A stretch of DNA of 31,695 nucleotides from an uncultured Rhodospirillales bacterium (GTDB taxonomy: Bacteria > Pseudomonadota > Alphaproteobacteria > Acetobacterales > Acetobacteraceae). The position numbers and the translations under genes were made by a program. The stretch covers positions 1-31,695 of the forward strand of contig CAIMVB010000222.1 of the NCBI GenBank assembly GCA_903844785.1. The letters run 5' to 3'. Position 1 is the stretch's first letter, and each line of letters opens with the position of its first letter. The notes under the pieces were generated by a model. The model was not told the origin of the DNA, did no database searches, and saw only the letters and a program-made list of their open reading frames with translations. This document shows positions 26,117 to 31,695 of this stretch, piece after piece.

Positions 26117-27232
26117 TCAGCGCGTCAGGATGGTTTGGCTGGCGGCGGCTCTGCGCTGCTTCACCCGGTCATCGGGGGGAAGGGAAACCACACCAGTATT
26201 GGTGGCAAGCCTTCCTTCCGGCCCGACAACCTGCTCGCTCACCGCGAAAGCAGAAAATTCCCGGATCCCCCTGACCACGCCGACACCGCCGACGGCACGG
26301 GAATGTTGACGCTTGGCATATAGGAAGATGTTGAAGGTTGGCAGATAATCCAAGCTTGCAATCGTTGCGTTGGTGGGCACCACCTCGTCCAACTTGATCG
26401 GAACCAAGGTGCCGCCGCTGGCACGCACCTGCGAAAGCGTCACTGTACCAATTGTCCCTGCTGGGGCGCGAAGGATTTCGCCCGGAATATCCTCGACGCG
26501 CCGTTCAACAATACGGCCATCCTGGCGCATGGTGACACATTTGGAACGCCTATAGCCGGCTTCAAAAATCAACCTGATGGTTGGGTTGTGGCGGCAGCCC
26601 GACTCAAGCACTAAATTCTCGAAATAGGCGCGTGAAGATCCGCCCGCGGCGCCGGTCACAAGCCTTATTTCGGAATTGGGCAATGCGGGTGATACCTCGC
26701 GCCATAGGCGCGCGCGGTTCGGCACGAATTCCTCTCCGCGAACAACCTCAGCGCCAAGGGCGCGCCATACCTCTTCGGATGATAATGTGTTCAGTGGATC
26801 GCCGTTTTTGGCGGCGAGTACCAGCGATCCGATGCCAATTTGCAGTTCCACGACTTCGGTCACACCGCGGGCCCGGCAATATTCTTTGGCGGCCGGGGTC
26901 GCGCGACGCGATGTCACGAAAATATCGGGCGTTGCCCCACCTACACCCGAACAAAATGCTTCTAATGCTTGCGGGGTTGGTAAAACATCCAGGCGCGGCC
27001 TGGCGGGTAGCTGGTGGCTAGTGCTGAAACCCTCAATCAACTCACGGGTCACATGCGATGTGGAGCCGGATGCCAGGATCCATAGCCCCTCCCGCTCAGT
27101 ACGGGTCTGGGCTTGCGTGGTTTGCGCGCCAAAGACGCTCAGCGCCATTGCAGCGCTAAACGCCAGAACCTTGCATTGAGAGATAAGTCGTTGGCTTATA
27201 ACGAGAGGAGCAGTGGTTTCAGGCACGATCAT
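26117..27232 (-). CDS. PstS-like periplasmic substrate-binding protein
   Basis: 371 residues with an extended N-terminus and a signal peptide (hydrophobic VLAFSAAMALSVFGA, cleavage after TQAQ near residue 42). The mature part follows the phosphate-binding PstS-like pattern: ILASGSTSHVTRELIEGF (first ligand loop), SGVGGATPDIFVTSRRAT, then EEVWRALG at the hinge and TGAAGGSSRAYFENLVL, corresponding to the ligand loop near the S-G-T-R motif. Canonical ligand residues are only partly kept, so phosphate itself is uncertain. An unusual C-terminal extension of about 60 residues follows the second lobe. No ABC permease or ATPase lies near, so it may be a sensor or scavenger subunit rather than part of an importer. 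Its ATG overlaps the upstream stop (ATGA). Confidence 0.78.
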   Translation of the reverse strand: MIVPETTAPLVISQRLISQCKVLAFSAAMALSVFGAQTTQAQTRTEREGLWILASGSTSHVTRELIEGFSTSHQLPARPRLDVLPTPQALEAFCSGVGGATPDIFVTSRRATPAAKEYCRARGVTEVVELQIGIGSLVLAAKNGDPLNTLSSEEVWRALGAEVVRGEEFVPNRARLWREVSPALPNSEIRLVTGAAGGSSRAYFENLVLESGCRHNPTIRLIFEAGYRRSKCVTMRQDGRIVERRVEDIPGEILRAPAGTIGTVTLSQVRASGGTLVPIKLDEVVPTNATIASLDYLPTFNIFLYAKRQHSRAVGGVGVVRGIREFSAFAVSEQVVGPEGRLATNTGVVSLPPDDRVKQRRAAASQTILTR

Positions 27233-28026
27233 TTCCTATTTTCAACTGCAATGGTAACAAGTTCGGCAACGGCTTCTTCCACGGCGACACGCGCCTGCAG
27301 ATCGGAAAGCCAAGCCGCCAGATAAGGGCGGATCCCTGGATCCAGGTTGTCCGAATCACTCAAGGCGCCGCGCAAATTACCGCGCCGGATTTGGCTTTCG
27401 ATGGTGGTGATAGACATCACCCCACGTTCTTCGGCACCAGATTCCGTAAGGCCAATGCTGGCGCCGAGTGATTGCGCGCGCTGCACAAGGCGGTCGATAG
27501 AGGAGGCACCGCCGACAAGGCGCTTTGGCAATTGCGGTGCCAATTCGATGAAGCGTTCACGCAGTTCTGCTTCATTCGGAACGCCGCGGATCGCATGCAC
27601 CCCAAGAAGGGACGCGATGGGTTGCGGAATGGAACCTGGCGGTGCCAGGGCAGCCAGGGCATCATATTCACGCCGCCAAGGCCGGGACGAACCAATGGCG
27701 ATTTGAAGGCGCAGCGCCGCTAGCGCAAAGCCAGGGCCATCCATCTGCGCGACTGGCGGCGCAGCTGCGGCCGGCGGGGTCTGCGCGGCCACTGGGGTGC
27801 TTGGCTGCGGCCAACCAGGAAAGGCGATCCCCACTAAAGCGCCAGCGGTTACCAGACCAAGTCCATAGCCAGCCGCCAAGGAGGGCAACCTGCCCCGCCA
27901 GCGTGGAGGAGGGGTAGGGCCAGCCTCTGTCACCCTTGGCGGTGCCATTTTTGATGTCGGATCGTGGATTTCTCGGGCGGGATCTGCTGCTGGAGCATCG
28001 CCCGCACTGACTTTACTCGCAGACAT
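27229..28026 (-). CDS. Mic60/mitofilin-like inner-membrane protein
   Basis: 265 residues from ATG 28026, which has AAGGTG five bases upstream; an in-frame GTG at 28068 is rejected. Residues 1-46 are a Pro/Ala-rich cytoplasmic segment, a single TM lies at about 47-70, and an Ala/Pro linker leads to a helical periplasmic domain. The C-terminal pattern (RLVQRAQSLGASIG...IESQIRRGNLRGALSD...YLAAWLSDLQARVAVEEAV) resembles the mitofilin domain of alphaproteobacterial Mic60, which shapes inner-membrane folds and contacts the outer membrane. It is shorter than typical Mic60 and lacks the long coiled coil, and it is not next to heme genes as Mic60 usually is; it may be a specialised paralogue. First gene of the eight-gene operon. 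Confidence 0.6.
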   Translation of the reverse strand: MSASKVSAGDAPAADPAREIHDPTSKMAPPRVTEAGPTPPPRWRGRLPSLAAGYGLGLVTAGALVGIAFPGWPQPSTPVAAQTPPAAAAPPVAQMDGPGFALAALRLQIAIGSSRPWRREYDALAALAPPGSIPQPIASLLGVHAIRGVPNEAELRERFIELAPQLPKRLVGGASSIDRLVQRAQSLGASIGLTESGAEERGVMSITTIESQIRRGNLRGALSDSDNLDPGIRPYLAAWLSDLQARVAVEEAVAELVTIAVENRK

Positions 28027-28479
28027 ATTCTCACCTTGCGCCGACCTAATTTTCTCAGCCTCGCGCACTTGTTAGTGTACAGGTCGTCATCCGTAAACTA
28101 TAAAAAATTTTATGACAGTATTAATTTGAAAAGCCAATTTAAGCGCCAAATCAAAAACGCCGGCTAAATCATTATTTATTGGGGAGTTTTTTGAATAAAA
28201 TCGAGAAAATCCAAATCCATTATTAAATATAAGCGTATTGTGCGTAATAGTTAATTTATTGGCCAATCTTGCATGTGGATGCCGGCTGGCTGGCAGGGGG
28301 GCTTCGGCTAGGCCTTGGGGCGTCGCTGAGCCAGAAATCCTCCGTTACTCAAATCGCCAGTTTGGTCCCATAGGCGCTGACGCCGGACAATGCGTTGATT
28401 TACTGATCAAGATGCTAAATGACATCACCCGATGGTGAGTATGGCGCTGCTTCTTTCGATGACGGCGAGCAGGGCAAGT
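28027..28479. other. A/T-rich leader and gene-free region upstream of the eight-gene operon
   Basis: No gene is supported here. 28069-28262 is strikingly A/T-rich compared with the surrounding GC-rich DNA and contains an A/T palindrome (around 28100-28112) and CTGTCAT on the minus strand (28118-28112), which matches one half of a Pho box. The operon promoter must lie here; several A/T-rich -10-like words make a unique choice impossible. 28263-28479 has normal composition; a short open frame on the plus strand shows no family features. Confidence 0.5.
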
Positions 28480-28656
28480 TCAGATGCTGATATATTCACC
28501 GACGCGGCGTTGGCCACCTTCGTAGCCACTGGCGAGGTCCTGGAAGGGCAGACCCAGCCGGTCCGCGAGGTCGCGCTGCGAGAGGCCGGCGCGCAGGCGC
28601 TGATCGCGCAGCCAGGTGGCGGTGGCGATGAGGTGCTGCGGAGGAGGTGGCTGCAT
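28480..28656 (-). CDS. Truncated XRE-family helix-turn-helix protein
   Basis: A 58-codon frame begins with MQPPPPQHLIATATW and continues LRDQRLRAGLSQRDLADRLG, a clear XRE/Cro-type HTH, then EGGQRRVGEYISI and TGA. A normal member has one further helix and usually about 70-100 residues, so this looks cut short. Reading on in the neighbouring frame does not give a convincing continuation. It may be a degraded remnant of a regulator or a minimal DNA-binding protein. It is read with the same strand polarity as the RTX gene, whose end lies 70 bp away. Confidence 0.5.
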   Translation of the reverse strand: MQPPPPQHLIATATWLRDQRLRAGLSQRDLADRLGLPFQDLASGYEGGQRRVGEYISI

Positions 28657-28670
28657 GGCAGGGGTGGATA

Positions 28671-28702
28671 GAGAAAGAGCCGGCCCCGAAGGAGCGGCCC
28701 TC
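28671..28702 (-). terminator. Probable terminator of the RTX gene
   Basis: On the minus strand, 24 bases after the RTX stop, a GC-rich imperfect hairpin with a TTCG tetraloop (CTCC-TTCG-GGGG core, extended by CCG/CGG and GAG/CTC, 28702-28677) is followed by TTTCTC. The T-run is weak, so termination efficiency is uncertain. Confidence 0.45.
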
Positions 28703-28725
28703 TATCGCCACTAAGAAATTTTTAT

Positions 28726-30069
28726 TTAGACATAAACTGCAAGATCACCATTGGTGATGTCGGTCACGCCAGCAAGCTTTATAAGCAGGGTCAACTCGGA
28801 CGCATCGACATTGCCTCCGCCACCGGCGGCTTCCGACCAATGCCACAGATAGCCATCTGTTCCATCGTGTAGGAAGAGAACGATCTCATCTCGCAGAAAA
28901 TCAAATAACGCAGTAATCTGCACGCCCTGAGTTGCCCCAGCAGTGAGCAGCGCAGCAACTTCTGATGCCTCGTCACAAGATCCAGGAGCGCCAGTGTCAT
29001 CGGTGAACTCAATAAAAATGTCGTTTGCGCTGAGACTGCCGCCAAAATTTGTCCAGGCGAAAATGGTGGTAGTGTGCAGAATTGCGCTATTTGTGCCATT
29101 GAAAAGCAAGCTCGAAAGCACTTGAACCTTGTCCGTACCGGACACAAACCCAACTACGGTGTCGGTGCTTGTGGGCACGACAGCGCCGATGCGGATAACA
29201 TCAGCGCCAGCACCGCCAGCAATAGAGTCGAGGCCAGATCCGCCCGTTATCATATCTGCGCCATCACCGCCTGTGATGGTGTCGGCGCCAGCGCCAGCAA
29301 CGATAGTATCGTTCCCGGACGACCCTGTAATCGTGAACGCCTCAGTTTGGGCATCTAACGATACTGACGCTGCACTAGTTAATGTTAAAAGTTCAACACC
29401 ATTAATCGCGCCGTCTACGCCATCATTCCAGGTGCCCCCGAATCTAATTTCATCGGTTCCGGCTTGGCCATAAACAGGCCCCCAGAGACCTTCATTCCAT
29501 TCATCTATGTACTCACCATTAATGAATACATCATCTCCTTCACCCCCGTAGATGGTATCCGGCGCATCATCATTCACATCGTCATTAGCAAAAGTTATAA
29601 TTGCACCCACCGTCAAATGACGAAGGTCCAGTAGCTGGCCGTCCGACGTATCAGTCCAGTTAACGCTGAAAGTTGCGCTCTCCGCCGCCTCACGCGCCGC
29701 CAACTCCTCATCTGACAGAGCGCCCAACCATTCATATTGCGTTCCGGCTGACCACGAAGCGTCATAGGTGAAGTCCAGACGCTCCGCCATTTGGCGATAC
29801 GTGAATTCAACCGCCACTGGCGAATAGCCCTGACTAATCAAATGGTCTGCATTGCGCAGCAGGTAGGCAGCATCCTGCCACTGATCCTTTAGTGCCTGTT
29901 CTGCCACGGCCATCGGGTTATTTGCGGCCATGATCGCCGACCAATCCCGTTCATCCAAATTGGCGCCCACATCGCCGTAGAGCGTCTGGATCGCCTGCCG
30001 TACTAAAGGCCAGTTAAAATCCGTATGGCCAGAGGCAATCAACAGTTCAGCGATGGATGGTTTTGTCAT
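28726..30069 (-). CDS. RTX (hemolysin-type calcium-binding) repeat protein, putative type I secretion substrate
   Basis: 447 acidic residues without N-terminal signal peptide. Residues 1-135 are helical and of unknown family (ELLIASGHTDFNWPLVRQAI, ALSDEELAAREAAES). A single GGEGDDVFI stands at 175-183 and a run of five consecutive nonapeptides (GGxGxDxxx type) at 249-295, which bind Ca2+ in a beta roll outside the cell. The C-terminal 150 residues (TDTVVGFVSGTDKVQVL, then strands and an acidic, Asp-rich tail ending GDLAVYV) match the usual post-repeat secretion-signal region. No HlyB/HlyD/TolC-type genes lie in the window, so the exporter must be elsewhere. No protease or lipase motif was found; role unknown. 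The gene sits between a stub regulator and tRNA-Ser. Confidence 0.85.
   Translation of the reverse strand: MTKPSIAELLIASGHTDFNWPLVRQAIQTLYGDVGANLDERDWSAIMAANNPMAVAEQALKDQWQDAAYLLRNADHLISQGYSPVAVEFTYRQMAERLDFTYDASWSAGTQYEWLGALSDEELAAREAAESATFSVNWTDTSDGQLLDLRHLTVGAIITFANDDVNDDAPDTIYGGEGDDVFINGEYIDEWNEGLWGPVYGQAGTDEIRFGGTWNDGVDGAINGVELLTLTSAASVSLDAQTEAFTITGSSGNDTIVAGAGADTITGGDGADMITGGSGLDSIAGGAGADVIRIGAVVPTSTDTVVGFVSGTDKVQVLSSLLFNGTNSAILHTTTIFAWTNFGGSLSANDIFIEFTDDTGAPGSCDEASEVAALLTAGATQGVQITALFDFLRDEIVLFLHDGTDGYLWHWSEAAGGGGNVDASELTLLIKLAGVTDITNGDLAVYV
29185..29325 (-). repeat. Coding repeat: five RTX nonapeptides
   Basis: Tandem 27-base units encode GSSGNDTIV, AGAGADTIT, GGDGADMIT, GGSGLDSIA and GGAGADVIR (protein residues 249-293). 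They diverge at the DNA level but keep the Gly-x-Asp calcium-binding spacing. Confidence 0.8.
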
Positions 30070-30290
30070 GAGTTGGGGCTACAACTTGCGCTGCTTCGCG
30101 GGAAGTGCTGCGCTCAACTAGCCGGCTTATTCTACACCCAGCACCTTTAGTGCGCCGACAATCATGCCCAGACCAGCCCGAAGTGCCGGTAAGCCCCATC
30201 CAAGCTCACGGAAAAACGTGGGTAGGAACGTGGGTTATCGAAGAGAGATTCAAAAAATTTAAATCTTTTCAGTGGTCTATTAAACTTAAA

Positions 30291-30380
<90 letters not shown>

Positions 30381-30420
30381 AGCGCTGGGGGAAGCGCGCC
30401 TCCCCTCGATCGACCGGGCT

Positions 30421-30449
30421 CCTATAATTGGCCCCGCTCTCGGGCGCAA
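30421..30449 (-). promoter_or_regulatory. Candidate promoter for tRNA-Ser
   Basis: Minus-strand TTGCGC (30449-30444) and TATAGG (30426-30421) with a 17 bp spacer, 40 bases upstream of the tRNA 5' end. It is back to back with the rplU promoter, only 9 bp away. Confidence 0.45.
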
Positions 30450-30458
30450 TCTCCACCG

Positions 30459-30487
30459 TTGACGTCAGGGGGCGGCCCTTCTATAAG
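30459..30487 (+). promoter_or_regulatory. Sigma-70-type promoter for rplU-rpmA
   Basis: TTGACG (30459-30464) and TATAAG (30482-30487) are separated by exactly 17 bp, five of six bases matching consensus in each box. This is the best promoter in the window. The expected transcript starts near 30494, giving a leader of about 95 bases before rplU. Confidence 0.7.
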
Positions 30488-30588
30488 CCCGCCTCTTCCG
30501 GCCTGGCGCTTTGCGCCCGGGGCGGACGGTTTTTGCCCTTGGTGAAGGCCGGCCAGACACGATTTAGAAAGAGTTTCGGGGCATCCCC

Positions 30589-30906
30589 ATGACCTATGCA
30601 GTTATCCGCACCGGCGGCAAGCAATACCGCGTCACGCCGGACGCCGTCCTGACCGTTGAAAGGTTGGAAGCCGAACCCGGCGCCACCGTGACGATCCATG
30701 ACGTTCTGGCCATCGCGACCGAAGCGGGGCTGGCCATTGGCGCGCCGACCGTGCCGGGCGCCAGCGTGACCGCAACCGTGGTCGAACAGAACCGCGGCGA
30801 CCGCATTTTGATCTTCAAGAAGCGCCGCCGGCAGAATAGCCGCCGCAAGAACGGCCATCGCCAGCACCAGACCGTGCTGCGCATCGCCTCCATCAACGCA
30901 GCCTGA
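30589..30906 (+). CDS. rplU: 50S ribosomal protein L21
   Basis: 105 residues with the universal start [15 protein letters not shown] and the L21 signature around [18 protein letters not shown], which contacts 23S rRNA; length is normal. First gene of rplU-rpmA with a strong promoter 102 bases upstream of the ATG. The sequence just before the start, GGGG-CAT-CCCC-ATG (30578-30591), can fold into a small stem that would mask the GGGG, so translation may be tuned; AAAGAG a little upstream is the other possible ribosome-binding site. Confidence 0.97.
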   Translation: MTYAVIRTGGKQYRVTPDAVLTVERLEAEPGATVTIHDVLAIATEAGLAIGAPTVPGASVTATVVEQNRGDRILIFKKRRRQNSRRKNGHRQHQTVLRIASINAA

Positions 30907-30924
30907 TCGGAAAGGAACTCAGCC

Positions 30925-31194
30925 ATGGCACATAAGAAAGCAGGCGGTTCTTCGCGCAATGGTCGCGATTCCGCCGGTAAGCGCCTCGGTGTGAAGCTGT
31001 TTGGCGGTCAATCCGTCAATGCGGGCTCCATCATCGTCACGCAGCGCGGCACCAAGATGATTCCGGGCACCAATGTCTATGCCGGGCGTCAGCATAGCCT
31101 GCATGCCGCGGTTGATGGCCGCGTGGTGTTTGAACGCAAGGGTGAAGACCGCGTTCATGTGAACGTGCAACCGCTGCCACAGGCCGCGGAATAA
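30925..31194 (+). CDS. rpmA: 50S ribosomal protein L27
   Basis: 89 residues, [16 protein letters not shown] at the N-terminus and [11 protein letters not shown], the flexible N-terminus being the part that reaches the peptidyl-transferase centre. It starts with AHKK directly after Met, so no Firmicute-type N-terminal extension needing protease cleavage is present. It lies 18 bp after rplU with GGAAAGGA upstream, so the two are co-translated from one mRNA, and the intrinsic terminator at 31222 ends that transcript or attenuates it before obg. Confidence 0.97.
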   Translation: MAHKKAGGSSRNGRDSAGKRLGVKLFGGQSVNAGSIIVTQRGTKMIPGTNVYAGRQHSLHAAVDGRVVFERKGEDRVHVNVQPLPQAAE

Positions 31195-31221
31195 CCCTAG
31201 CTTCCAGTGTATTCCTGAAGG

Positions 31222-31253
31222 CGAGGGTCCCTTGGGGCCCTCGTTTTATTTTT
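31222..31253 (+). terminator. Rho-independent terminator after rpmA
   Basis: CGAGGGTCC and GGGCCCTCG form a nine-pair stem (31222-31243, one T-G pair) with a CTTG loop, followed immediately by TTTTATTTTT (31244-31253). It lies 28 bases after the rpmA stop and 29 bases before the obg ATG. Confidence 0.85.
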
Positions 31254-31263
31254 GGGGCTGTAA

Positions 31264-31695
<432 letters not shown>

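Noticed and set aside
28238..28438. Plus-strand 66-codon open frame
   Set aside because: No homology-like pattern, no ribosome-binding site, and it starts in the A/T-rich non-coding region.
28432..28671. Plus-strand 79-codon open frame
   Set aside because: It is the antisense of the XRE HTH coding frame, which has real domain features.
29129..29473. Plus-strand open frame opposite the RTX repeats
   Set aside because: Pro/Ala-rich repetitive translation caused by the antisense of Gly/Asp repeat codons.

Overview
The window reads as a chromosomal segment of a GC-rich alphaproteobacterium, most likely Rhodospirillales/Acetobacteraceae. This is inferred from gene order (infA-maf-RNase E/G-yacG; rplU-rpmA-obg), an Aap-type amino-acid transporter, and a Mic60-like protein. 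No 16S rRNA or other direct taxonomic marker is present.

Layout. (1) 1-590: the C-terminal part of a voltage-gated-type K+ channel, broken by an in-frame amber codon. (2) 587-2250, minus: branched-chain aminotransferase and an AhpD/CMD-like protein. (3) 2318-8264, plus: a compact five-gene catabolic operon (ECHDC3-like enoyl-CoA hydratase, acyl-CoA synthetase, M20 peptidase, DapA-family lyase, Bcr/CflA-type exporter), closed by a two-hairpin intergenic repeat. (4) 8379-10767, minus: a GMC oxidoreductase followed by an SDR dehydrogenase. (5) 10827-12923, minus: infA-maf-RNase E/G-yacG. (6) 13054-14450, minus: two-subunit 3-oxoacid CoA-transferase; then tRNA-Ala(GGC) on plus. (7) 14654-20195, minus: a small hypothetical gene, the Kup K+ transporter, and aapQMP without aapJ; divergent from an ornithine cyclodeaminase-family gene (20503-21459, plus).

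(8) 21630-28026, minus: eight tightly packed, mostly overlapping genes forming one apparent operon of poorly described envelope proteins. In transcription order they are: a Mic60/mitofilin-like membrane protein, a PstS-like periplasmic binding protein, a secreted protein of unknown family, a small helical protein, a DUF4239-like four-TM protein, an exported/two-TM protein, a DUF6524-like four-TM protein, and a beta-carbonic-anhydrase-like domain fused to a second copy of the small helical domain. This is the best candidate for an undescribed system. The helical domain shared by two of its products suggests that they belong to one machinery.

(9) 28027-30290: an accessory-looking stretch with an A/T-rich leader, a stub XRE-type HTH gene, and an RTX-repeat (type I secretion substrate-like) gene. 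(10) 30291-31695: tRNA-Ser(CGA) on minus, divergent from the core operon rplU-rpmA, a clear intrinsic terminator, and the start of obg, which runs off the right edge.
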